Source: an uncultured Clostridia bacterium
GTDB taxonomy: Bacteria; Bacillota; Clostridia; Oscillospirales; Ruminococcaceae
DNA length: 13,787 bases
Assembly: GCA_947302065.1 (NCBI GenBank)
Contig: CAMYUO010000011.1
Location: 1 to 13,787, forward strand
Direction of reading: 5' to 3'
Below the pieces are notes generated by a model that was given only the letters and a program-made list of their open reading frames with translations, had not been told where the DNA came from and did no database searches. Positions within the stretch are counted from its first letter, which is position 1. Each line of letters opens with the position of its first letter. Made by a program: the position numbers and the translations under genes. Below, piece by piece: positions 7,201-13,620 of the stretch.

Positions 7201-9840
7201 GTTCCCGAGTTCGTCGAGGAAATAGCCGAGAACGCTATCGTCAACAATAAGTTCCTCGCAGCCATAAAGCTCAATGACAATGTTAAAACTATCGCCAAGA
7301 ACTCAATAAAGAGCTGCACAGGACTGCGCAGTGTCGAGTTCGGCACAAATACCAACGTTGCTATCAACAGCAGTGCGTTCACAGGTCTGACAGGCGATCC
7401 TAAGGTCGCATTCTATGCCGCTAAAGGCTCAACAGCCGAGGCATTTGCCGCTTCCCACAGCAGCCAGATCGAGTTTATCGACAACGATAAGATAGCCGTT
7501 TCGCTGACCATCGCACAGGGCAGCAAGATAAGAGTGCTCAAATCAGACGGCAAGTTCAAGCTCGATGCTGTATTGCTCGATAAAAATGACCAACCAACAA
7601 AAGACGTGCTCGCCTGGACATCGTCCGACCTCGATACAGTAATTGTCGATAATTCCGGCAACGTCACACCGAGAGCAGACGGAAACTCCACCGTCACCGT
7701 TTCTTCCGCAAACGGACTCACAGCCTCTATCGAGGTCATCGTCGGTGCGACTACTATCAGCAAAGATATGGTCACCCTGCCGGAGATGAACTATGTCTAT
7801 GACGGCACCGCAAAGCTCCAGCCCGTTACCGTGACCCTCGATGATAAACAGCTTGTCGAGAATACCGATTATACTCTTGTTTATAAAGACAATATCAACG
7901 CCGGCACAGCTGTCGTCACCGTCAAGGGCAAGGGCAAATTCACAGGCTCTGTCGATTTTGAGTTCACGATAGCACCTAAATCCATACAGAATGCCGTTGT
8001 CACATTCTCTCCTGATCCTGTCTATTATACAGGCAGCCCGCTCGAACCGTTCGCTGAGGTCGTGCTTGACGAAGTGTATCTGCTCGGCGACAGAGACTAC
8101 GATGTCGTATTCGATAAGAATACCAACGTCGGACAGGGCGAAGCAACCATCACAGGCAAGGGCAATTATACAGGCTCCATACTCAAAAAGTTCACTATCT
8201 CCGCAAATCCTATCGGGGATATGATAATCGACCTTAGCAGAACTTCATTCGATTTCAACGGCATCGTTCAAAGACCGAACGTCACTATCGCCAACAAAGA
8301 TCATGTCCTGCTCACAGAGGGCGTAGATTATACCGTAACTATCCCCGAAAGCAGTGACGCAGGCAGATATGAGATCGTTATCAAGGGTATCGGCGGCTAT
8401 TGCGGCGAGGTAACGAGAAGCTACTGGATCGCAGCAAGATCTATCGACGAGCCGGGCATCACCGCAGCTCCAAAGACCGAGTCTGTTGTCTACGACGGCA
8501 GCGAAAAGACCGTGAAGGTCGAGGTCAAGGACGGCGAAAGAAAGCTCACCGAGGGCAAGGACTATACACTTTCCTTTGAGGAAAATATCAACGTCGGCAC
8601 AGCCTATGCCGTCATCACCGGTATCGGCAACTACCAGAACAGCGTACCTGTGGCGTTTGAGATCACTCCTAAGCCCGCAAGCGAGCTTACAGTCAAGCTC
8701 AGCAAGCAGAGCTATCAGTATGACGGCAAACCGAAAACTCCCGATGTCACCGTTTATGACGGCAATAAAGTCCTCGAGTTCGGCACCGACTATACCTTTG
8801 CATACGAAAAGAATACCGACCCGGGCACAGCCTATGTCGTTATCACCGGTCAGGGCAACTACGGCAAGACCGCAAAGATACCGTTCAGTATCGTCAGCAA
8901 GGAGGTCGTCGTTGAAAGGATCTACGGCGCAAACAGATTCCTCACCAGCGTCGAGATATCCAAGAAAGCCTGTGAAAGCGCAGATACCGTCGTTATCGCA
9001 TCAGGCATGAACTTTGCCGATGCACTCGCAGGCGTGTCCTACGCAAAGGCACTTAATGCACCTATCCTGCTCGTCGCTAAGGACTCTATCAGCAATGATA
9101 TGCTCAGCGAGATAAGCAGACTCGGTGCGACTAAGGCAGTTATCCTCGGCGGCACAGGCGCTGTCAGCGATAAGGTCGTAAATGCAATAAAGAATAAAGG
9201 CATAAAGGATATCGAGCGTATCGCAGGCAAGTCCCGCTTCGATACCGCAGCCGAAATCGCAGCCAAGCTCAAGGATAAAGCAGGCGCACCCGAAAATGTC
9301 TACTTTGTATTCTATAATGGCTTTGCCGATGCACTCTCCGTCAGCAGCGTCGCAGGCGTGCAGGGCGCACCCGTGCTCTACGTCAAGACAACAGGCGACC
9401 TCGACGATGCCACCAAGAAATATCTCGCATCCGTCAAGGGCAGCATCAAAAATGCCTATATCATCGGCGGCACAGGCGTTATCAGCAACGCAATGAGCAA
9501 TAAGATCAAGTCCTGTATCGGCAAAACGCCCGAAAGAGTCTACGGTGCAAACAGATATGAGACCTGCGTAGCAGTAAATACAAAGTTTGCAAGTACAGTC
9601 AGCGCAAAGACGATATGCGTCGCAACAGGAGCAGATTTCCCTGACGCACTCGCAGGCGGCGTTTTCGCAGCAATGAATACCGCACAGCTGTTCATTGTAA
9701 ATGGCAAGGATAAGAGATCGAACCTGTCTGATACGCAGACAGCGTATATCAAGCAGAAAGCAGCTGCAAAGATGTATGTCATCGGCGGTACAGGCGCAGT
9801 CTCCGATGCCTATGTTACAAAGATCAAGAATATCAAGTAA
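4267..9840 (+). CDS. Giant secreted BspA-like LRR protein with Big2, five Ig-like modules and three CWB2 repeats
   Basis: The product is 1857 residues. Residues 1-37 form a signal peptide (MKKR, a hydrophobic core, AxA sites ending at 18 and 37). About 30 LRR_5 units follow (roughly 140-1075), nearly all with Cys in the FxxC position, e.g. FSGCTAL. A Big2-like domain (about 1078-1160) precedes five tandem modules of about 75-78 residues (1162-1545), most with YDG, a DYT segment and a G-x-G-x-[YF] turn. Three CWB2 repeats begin near bases 8914, 9211 and 9529 and reach the C-terminus. The protein should be exported and anchored non-covalently on a wall glycopolymer, with the Ig-like modules as a stalk lifting the LRR arm. 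It is a tandem paralogue of the upstream gene, collinear along the LRRs, but with the extra stalk and a 42-residue insert at about 391-432. Substrate or ligand is unknown. The gene is monocistronic, with its own promoter and terminator. Confidence 0.93.
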   Translation: MKKRILAGVLALLMAASAMPMSDFADFIPDMSLTASANEQEDDFKPFSGKIEDGMKLSYAGKFDEYGTPYLSITVQDADIFTRQDATITINTNCLKQAIEADIEKNEFDASKIQYTMLETYSNAITGNTQIAHVVFSEDDTYIDAVGGLLAGCTNLQTVKFNSRIRRLSGTFSGCTYFVGSDTDNTVDLTNFIEVGKSTFSNCKTLAGAKLDSCLERIGSNAFSGCIKLTNITIPKRTEIVGDTVFSGCTALKSCKFEEGSQARYIGINAFSGCTALTNVNVGDKENTLPTGLYKTGKNAFAGCTSLHEFTIPKNIKYLSENMFQDCTALRNVTFEEGSECELVLDNAFSGCSAMINIELPDKLKAIGCSSFGRCSNLEKVIVPDNIEAFDIVQNKDWKMPKGAKEWDLTWENEQGRYEPVTSIDNAGSGGTFTNCPVLSLAQKSKAEKLKPNQILMPDNVSYIPDGCFERCTGITDVQMPGVTEIDENAFRECTALPQVTVPDAVKIIRKQVFFKCSALRTVEYSKQTTQIQEDAFGNCTSLETMTPNGTESIEYTVQIPKTLSMVCKKAFENCTSFKYLNFLDADVSAFAIMEEGAFSGCASLEGSTADGTSSEELRFPKKVVVIEANVFEKCSKLKTVRFTGNVTSIGDSAFSNCTEMTRITLNPTVTQVGRSAFAYCKKLEQLPMTETGESALTQLEDVKDMAFTGCETITEVDLSEAKNVEAIGLSAFVGCKSLQRVILAPDGKLGSIGNSAFSGCAALTFVSDDINASFNSLPDSVHTIGQNAFSGTGIKNITIVAPANPTYYNVIGSNAFENCKDLEYIDLSKSNLTTLPASFAARDTALKEVKLPAALSAVMDNAFDGCKALEKINSDEKGVSQLPEKLKSIGSAAFRDNLCISKVIIPAATDNINTNAWSVVSSYKQADIDAGVVDPLREFVVDENNSNYMSINGVLYNKKGTRKLLIYPVMKPETEYTVPEFVEEIAENAIVNNKFLAAIKLNDNVKTIAKNSIKSCTGLRSVEFGTNTNVAINSSAFTGLTGDPKVAFYAAKGSTAEAFAASHSSQIEFIDNDKIAVSLTIAQGSKIRVLKSDGKFKLDAVLLDKNDQPTKDVLAWTSSDLDTVIVDNSGNVTPRADGNSTVTVSSANGLTASIEVIVGATTISKDMVTLPEMNYVYDGTAKLQPVTVTLDDKQLVENTDYTLVYKDNINAGTAVVTVKGKGKFTGSVDFEFTIAPKSIQNAVVTFSPDPVYYTGSPLEPFAEVVLDEVYLLGDRDYDVVFDKNTNVGQGEATITGKGNYTGSILKKFTISANPIGDMIIDLSRTSFDFNGIVQRPNVTIANKDHVLLTEGVDYTVTIPESSDAGRYEIVIKGIGGYCGEVTRSYWIAARSIDEPGITAAPKTESVVYDGSEKTVKVEVKDGERKLTEGKDYTLSFEENINVGTAYAVITGIGNYQNSVPVAFEITPKPASELTVKLSKQSYQYDGKPKTPDVTVYDGNKVLEFGTDYTFAYEKNTDPGTAYVVITGQGNYGKTAKIPFSIVSKEVVVERIYGANRFLTSVEISKKACESADTVVIASGMNFADALAGVSYAKALNAPILLVAKDSISNDMLSEISRLGATKAVILGGTGAVSDKVVNAIKNKGIKDIERIAGKSRFDTAAEIAAKLKDKAGAPENVYFVFYNGFADALSVSSVAGVQGAPVLYVKTTGDLDDATKKYLASVKGSIKNAYIIGGTGVISNAMSNKIKSCIGKTPERVYGANRYETCVAVNTKFASTVSAKTICVATGADFPDALAGGVFAAMNTAQLFIVNGKDKRSNLSDTQTAYIKQKAAAKMYVIGGTGAVSDAYVTKIKNIK
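5437..5562 (+). other. Trp-containing insert within the LRR array of the second surface protein
   Basis: Residues about 391-432 interrupt the LRR rhythm with a polar stretch containing three tryptophans (bases 5458, 5485, 5497). In the first paralogue the same place, just before the shared TF[AT]NCPVLS motif, has only a short linker (EEFVKATSNTQ). It could be a protruding loop or binding surface; its function is unknown. Confidence 0.6.
7750..8901 (+). repeat. Five tandem Ig-like (YDG-type) modules encoded in the second surface protein
   Basis: The module starts are near 7750, 7978, 8212, 8446 and 8677, each 225-234 bases long. Shared marks are a YDG or equivalent near the start (YVYDG, VYYTG, FDFNG, VVYDG, YQYDG), a D-Y-[TD] segment, a N-[IT]-[ND]-x-G or equivalent turn, and G-[KIQ]-G-[KNG]-[FY] near the end. 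Copies are clearly diverged at DNA level, so this is old domain repetition, not a recent DNA tandem repeat. Such modules are common as stalks in clostridial surface proteins. They are absent from the upstream paralogue. Confidence 0.8.
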
Positions 9841-9857
9841 ACCCACCCGATAACCAC

Positions 9858-9888
9858 AAAGCCCGCAGTCAGACCCTGCGGGCTTTTT
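9858..9888 (+). terminator. Rho-independent terminator of the second LRR/CWB2 gene
   Basis: An 11-bp perfect stem, AAAGCCCGCAG at 9858-9868 with its complement at 9876-9886, has a 7-base loop and ends in a run of five T. It begins 17 bases after the stop codon. The outer 11 bp of the stem are identical to those of the terminator at 4080-4111. Confidence 0.95.
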
Positions 9889-10001
9889 CGCAGCATTCTT
9901 CATAACGCTGCCGCACTTGTCTCAAATGCATTTTTATACAATATGAACGAACCACACGCCCTAACATCTATACTCAGAACAGTATTTTTAATTGTTAGCT
10001 C

Positions 10002-10030
10002 TTGATTTCATAAATGATATGTGCTATAAT
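10002..10030 (+). promoter_or_regulatory. SigA-type promoter with extended -10 for the O-acyltransferase operon
   Basis: The elements are TTGATT at 10002-10007, a 17-base spacer, and TATAAT at 10025-10030 preceded by TGC (extended -10). The predicted start near 10037 leaves a leader of about 48 bases before the ATG at 10085. The layout, including spacer length and extended -10, matches the promoter at 4177-4205, though the spacers themselves differ. This implies strong constitutive expression unless an unseen repressor acts. Confidence 0.8.
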
Positions 10031-10084
10031 GATTAATGTATTTAAAAAAATAGTCATTAAAATCTTTTGTTAGGGAGTATAGTT

Positions 10085-11698
10085 ATGGGATTTACAACAC
10101 AGACGTTCCTGTTCCTGTTTTTCCCCGTGTGCATCATATTGTATTACCTCATATATATGATAAGCACAAGAGGACCTTTGTCCAAGTATCTGACAAAGGC
10201 GCAGGCACCCGATATCATGCTGATATTGATGAGCCTGTTTTTCTATAACTGGGCAGGCGTTGGCGAGGCTTGGAAACTCGTCATCTATATCGCAGCGGTC
10301 TACGGAATGGGCTGGGCGATACAGTTCAAAAGGGACTATGTAAGAAAACCAAAGGACGACTTCGGATATTATACCGAAGAACCCGAGGAGAAACAAGAGG
10401 AGGAAGAGGAGGAGATCCTCGACCCGATCGAAAAGCGTAAGCGTGAGATCAAAAAGCGTCTCGCCGAAGAACAGAAAGTCGAGGAAAAGCCGAAGTGGTG
10501 GAAACAGACCGACTGGATCAGCGTCGGCATCATCACCGCCAGCGTCGCTATCGTTACTTTCATCCTCGTGTATTATAAGTACTCCGATTTCCTCACAAAT
10601 CTGCTCAGCTTCAATTTCAGCGCAGAAAAAACATCACTCGTTGCACCGATAGGCATCTCGTTCATCACATTCTCCGCTATCAGCTACCTCGTCGATATCC
10701 GCAGAGGTCATGCCGACTGCAAGAACCCTATCGACTGTGCTCTGTATCTTTGCTTCTTCCCGAAGGTCATCTCAGGTCCTATCGTGCTCTGGAAAGATTT
10801 CAAACCGCAGTGCGGCGAAAAATCACTTACGCTCGATAAGGCTTTTGAGGGCATCGAGAGAATTATGATGGGCTTTGCCAAAAAGCTTATCATCGCAGAT
10901 ACGTTCGGTGCCTGCATCGCAAGCACCGCAGGCGTCGCTATCGACGTCCCGACAGCATGGGGCGTGAACTTCCTGTTCATGTTCCAGATCTATTTCGATT
11001 TCTCGGGCTATTCCGATATCGCCATAGGTCTCGGCAAGCTGCTCGGCTACGAAATGAAAGAAAACTTCAATTTCCCTTATGTCTCCACATCTATCAAGGA
11101 TTTCTGGAGACGCTGGCATATATCCCTCGGCACCTGGTTCAAGGAATATGTCTATATCCCGCTCGGCGGCAGCCGCAAAACTCAGGCAAGAACGATACTC
11201 AACCTCGCAATTGTGTTCCTGCTCACAGGTCTGTGGCACGGCGCAGCATGGACATTCGTTGTCTGGGGCGCTCTCAACGGTCTGTTCCGTATCCTCGAAA
11301 AGCTTATGGAGAATTCCGGCTTCTATGAGGCGATACCGTCATTCTTCAAGTGGATCGTCACAATGGTCATCGTCTACTTCTGCTGGATCGTCTTCCGCTT
11401 TGAAAACTTCAAAGACCTCATCGACTGGTTCAAAGTCATGTTCGGTGCGGCTAAATCCGAAACTGTACCGTATACGTTCCTGCACTACTTCGATTGGCAG
11501 ATCATCGCATTCGCCGCAGTCGCATTCTTCGGCTCAACGATCCTCGGCATCGAAAGAATCAAGGATTCCTGCGAAAGAGCAAGATCCAACAGCGGTGCAA
11601 TGTTCTTCCGTGAGCTTCTCGGCATCGTGCTGTTCGCCCTCGCCGTTATGTTCATGGTAAGCTCAACATACAGCCCGTTCATCTATTTCCAGTACTGA
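10085..11698 (+). CDS. MBOAT-family membrane O-acyltransferase (AlgI/DltB/PatA-like)
   Basis: The product is 537 residues and polytopic. The N-terminus (MGFTTQTFLFLFFPV) matches the usual AlgI-like start and follows AGGGAG at 10072-10077, so ATG 10085 is preferred over the in-frame TTG at 10067. Family marks are IGISFITFSAISYLVD, FFPKVISGPIV, FWRRWHISLGTWFKEYVYIP (His 345) and FLLTGLWHGAAW, whose His 385 aligns with the conserved catalytic His of MBOATs. Such proteins pass an acyl group, usually acetyl, across the membrane for O-acylation of a polysaccharide or teichoic acid, working with an SGNH partner; the next gene encodes one 17 bases downstream. Odd feature: a highly charged cytosolic-type segment of about 60 residues (roughly 82-143) sits between early transmembrane helices, which probably explains a length somewhat above the usual 460-520. 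Acceptor and donor cannot be read from the sequence; no dltA/dltC or alginate genes are in view. Confidence 0.92.
   Translation: MGFTTQTFLFLFFPVCIILYYLIYMISTRGPLSKYLTKAQAPDIMLILMSLFFYNWAGVGEAWKLVIYIAAVYGMGWAIQFKRDYVRKPKDDFGYYTEEPEEKQEEEEEEILDPIEKRKREIKKRLAEEQKVEEKPKWWKQTDWISVGIITASVAIVTFILVYYKYSDFLTNLLSFNFSAEKTSLVAPIGISFITFSAISYLVDIRRGHADCKNPIDCALYLCFFPKVISGPIVLWKDFKPQCGEKSLTLDKAFEGIERIMMGFAKKLIIADTFGACIASTAGVAIDVPTAWGVNFLFMFQIYFDFSGYSDIAIGLGKLLGYEMKENFNFPYVSTSIKDFWRRWHISLGTWFKEYVYIPLGGSRKTQARTILNLAIVFLLTGLWHGAAWTFVVWGALNGLFRILEKLMENSGFYEAIPSFFKWIVTMVIVYFCWIVFRFENFKDLIDWFKVMFGAAKSETVPYTFLHYFDWQIIAFAAVAFFGSTILGIERIKDSCERARSNSGAMFFRELLGIVLFALAVMFMVSSTYSPFIYFQY
10328..10513 (+). other. Charged insertion in the MBOAT protein
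   Basis: Residues about 82-143 begin with a basic patch, then an acidic run (ten Glu among residues 101-110 and neighbours, only Lys and Gln between), then alternating Lys/Arg/Glu likely to form a helix or short coiled coil, ending at the next membrane helix (WISVGIITASVAIV). Membrane orientation by the positive-inside rule suggests a cytosolic side. No known domain is recognised. Confidence 0.7.
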
Positions 11699-11704
11699 CC
11701 TGAA

Positions 11705-11709
11705 AGGAG
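11705..11709 (+). promoter_or_regulatory. Ribosome binding site of the SGNH-protein gene
   Basis: AGGAG lies 6 bases before ATG 11716, within the 17-base gap after the MBOAT stop codon. There is no room for a separate promoter or terminator, so the two genes should be co-transcribed. Confidence 0.85.
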
Positions 11710-11715
11710 AAAGCT

Positions 11716-13107
11716 ATGAAAGGCGTTAAGATATTTACATTGATAGCGTTCTTTGCGATCATCGCCGTACCGCTTGCTCTGTTCAATTTCAAGTCAGACG
11801 CAACCAGCGAGATAGATAACCGCAAACTCGCAGAATATCCGTTCAGCGATAAAGCCGACAGGTCAAAGCGCTGGACAGAAAGAACCGAGGCTTATGTCAA
11901 CGACCGCATCGGCCTGCGTGACCAGATGATCCTCGGCTATACAGTCGTCAATGACCTCGCATTCGGCAAAATGGTCCATCCGTCATATACCTACGGCAAG
12001 GACGGCTATGTGTTCGGCGCCGGCATCTATACCCAGAATGATTTCGGTGAGTTCCATATAGCATTTGCCGACGGCATCAAGAAAATGCAGGATTACTGCG
12101 AACAGAGAAACGTTCCGTTCCTGCTCGTGTTCAATCCCGCAAAACCCGCTATCCTCACCGATAAGCTGCCAAGCAGCACGAATTACGACCGCAGCTGTAT
12201 CGACCAGTTCCTCGCCGAGCTTAAAAAGCGTGGCATCAACTACGTCGATAATACCGAAACACTCAAACAGCTCAACGATTCAGGCACGGAAGTGTTCAAT
12301 AAAAAGTATGACGCTAACCATTGGAACGATACAGGCGCTTTCTACGGCACACAGAATTCCCTCAAAGCCCTGCAGAAACTCTGCCCGAGCGTCCATGTCA
12401 ACGACATCTCCGAGTTTGAAGTAGGCACAAAGACCGAAACTACACTGCCCGTTTCAAAGTTCCCGATAAATGAATCGGTTCCCGTGTATAAAGCTAAGAA
12501 TCCGGCGAGAAGTATCGCTTCACGCTTCACAGGACTTCCGCTCGATAAGAACCATGCGTATTTCGATTATACCATGAATGACCTGCGCAAAAAGGAAGGC
12601 GCACCGAGAGTGCTCATGTTCCAGGGCAGCTATATCAACTCCTACGGACATAAGTATTACGAGAACGCATTCGGCGAGTGTATACAGGTCCATAACTACC
12701 AGAACGTGCTCAACCTGCCGCTGTATTATAATATCTTCAAACCGCAGGCAGTCGTTTTCGAGCTTGCCGAGTATACCCTCAAGTCCGGATATTTTGACTA
12801 TAACAGATTGAAGAATCTCAGTTATAACCCCGAGCTCAAGTCGCTCGCAGGCACATTTGAAGCACCAAAGAGCCTTGAATATGACGCAGTGAGCATCGAA
12901 AAGAACAAGGATGCAAGGTATACCACAATTACTTGGAAAACCAACGATGACCCGCAGTATGTGTGGCTCGTGCTTGAAAAAGAGTATGATATGCAAAAGA
13001 CCGAGGACGGATATTCGGTTATCGTCCCGACCGCCGAGATAGATAAGGAAAACGTCAAGGTGCAGATAAAAGCCTATAAGAACAACGACATCTACGTCTA
13101 CTCGTAA
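11716..13107 (+). CDS. Membrane-anchored SGNH/DHHW-family protein (AlgJ/AlgX/PatB-like), partner of the MBOAT
   Basis: The product is 463 residues. An N-terminal membrane segment (about 5-24, IFTLIAFFAIIAVPLALF) acts as uncleaved anchor or signal. It is followed by the typical E-x-x-N-R-x-L-A-x-x-P block and a D-R-x-G-x-R-D-x-[MI] segment. The D-x-x-H-W motif (Asp 199, His 202, Trp 203, in DANHWNDTGA) matches the Asp/His part of the AlgJ/AlgX/DHHW active site. The likely nucleophile is Ser 305 in VLMFQGSY, where families more often show GDS, so the usual Asp before Ser is replaced by Gly. The strand VVFELAEYTL fits the late SGNH core. A beta-rich C-terminal part (about 376-463) extends beyond the core and could bind glycan, as the C-terminal module of AlgX does. 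It would take the acyl group from the MBOAT and act on an extracytoplasmic polymer. Transferase rather than esterase activity is inferred from the operon. Confidence 0.85.
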   Translation: MKGVKIFTLIAFFAIIAVPLALFNFKSDATSEIDNRKLAEYPFSDKADRSKRWTERTEAYVNDRIGLRDQMILGYTVVNDLAFGKMVHPSYTYGKDGYVFGAGIYTQNDFGEFHIAFADGIKKMQDYCEQRNVPFLLVFNPAKPAILTDKLPSSTNYDRSCIDQFLAELKKRGINYVDNTETLKQLNDSGTEVFNKKYDANHWNDTGAFYGTQNSLKALQKLCPSVHVNDISEFEVGTKTETTLPVSKFPINESVPVYKAKNPARSIASRFTGLPLDKNHAYFDYTMNDLRKKEGAPRVLMFQGSYINSYGHKYYENAFGECIQVHNYQNVLNLPLYYNIFKPQAVVFELAEYTLKSGYFDYNRLKNLSYNPELKSLAGTFEAPKSLEYDAVSIEKNKDARYTTITWKTNDDPQYVWLVLEKEYDMQKTEDGYSVIVPTAEIDKENVKVQIKAYKNNDIYVYS

Positions 13108-13127
13108 CAAGCATAACACCCAGAACC

Positions 13128-13162
13128 AAAGCCCAAAGGGAATCACTCCCTTTGGGCTTTTT
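13128..13162 (+). terminator. Rho-independent terminator of the MBOAT/SGNH operon
   Basis: A 14-bp perfect stem, AAAGCCCAAAGGGA at 13128-13141 with its complement at 13147-13160, encloses the loop ATCAC and ends in a run of five T. It starts 20 bases after the stop codon and marks the end of the operon. Confidence 0.95.
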
Positions 13163-13373
13163 CATCGCCAAACACTGTTAATGCAAACCTTGCGGCGCCG
13201 CTGTCGGCGCCAGTCACGCCCTGCCAGCGAAACAAAGTAAAAGCAATCACCAAAGTCCGCAGGTATCTCGTGGTGTAGCAGCGAGCCGTTGTCGAGCTGC
13301 GTCTTGCTGGCAACTGCAAACCGCTCAAAATATTGAGATGGCGCAGCGAAAAAGATAGGTGAAGGGATAGGGG

Positions 13374-13464
13374 TTCTAAGGGGGAAACCGTAGGGAAGAA
13401 AAGTTCGCGCGCCTTCGCCGTAAGGCAACCCCACTTGTCTTCCATATAGGTTTCCCCCTTAGAA
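13374..13464. repeat. 16-bp perfect inverted repeat bounding a 91-bp segment
   Basis: TTCTAAGGGGGAAACC at 13374-13389 is repeated exactly in inverse complement at 13449-13464. The 59 bases between hold a smaller hairpin (GCCTT at 13411-13415 with AAGGC at 13422-13426). The layout could be a large RNA hairpin or a tiny MITE-like element. No target-site duplication is apparent at the ends. Confidence 0.75.
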
Positions 13465-13540
13465 AAGCATCGAAGCACAAACCAATTATTACTCTCAAAT
13501 GCTAAAAAATGTGTGTTCAATTTGGTCTCGGGAAAAATGT

Positions 13541-13568
13541 TCAAGCCGACCTTCTGCGGTCGGCTTGA
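13541..13568. terminator. Strong hairpin, possible minus-strand terminator
   Basis: An 11-bp perfect stem, TCAAGCCGACC at 13541-13551 with its complement at 13558-13568, has a 6-base loop. Read on the minus strand it is followed after three bases by five T (the A run at 13534-13538), as in an intrinsic terminator for a transcript entering from the right edge. On the plus strand no T run follows. Termination is unproven. Confidence 0.45.
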
Positions 13569-13620
13569 GGATACCGACGTTACCACAGGGTAAGGGAAAG
13601 CCCTCTCTTTCAGGGCGCAG

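Noticed and set aside
9001..9903. 300-residue open frame on the minus strand across the CWB2 region
   Set aside because: It is a Cys-rich shadow produced by the repeated codon pattern of the CWB2 repeats, and its 5' end overlaps the terminator at 9858-9888; no family is recognised.
10067..10084. TTG start at 10067 for the MBOAT gene
   Set aside because: ATG 10085 has AGGGAG at correct spacing and gives the usual AlgI-like N-terminus; the TTG has no ribosome binding site.
10085..13107. Part of a dlt (D-alanylation) or alginate operon
   Set aside because: No dltA or dltC homologue and no alginate synthesis gene is present in the window; the pair fits a general polysaccharide O-acylation module better.
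13374..13464. Insertion sequence bounded by the inverted repeat
   Set aside because: Only 91 bp, with no transposase and no evident target duplication; kept only as a repeat of unknown nature.
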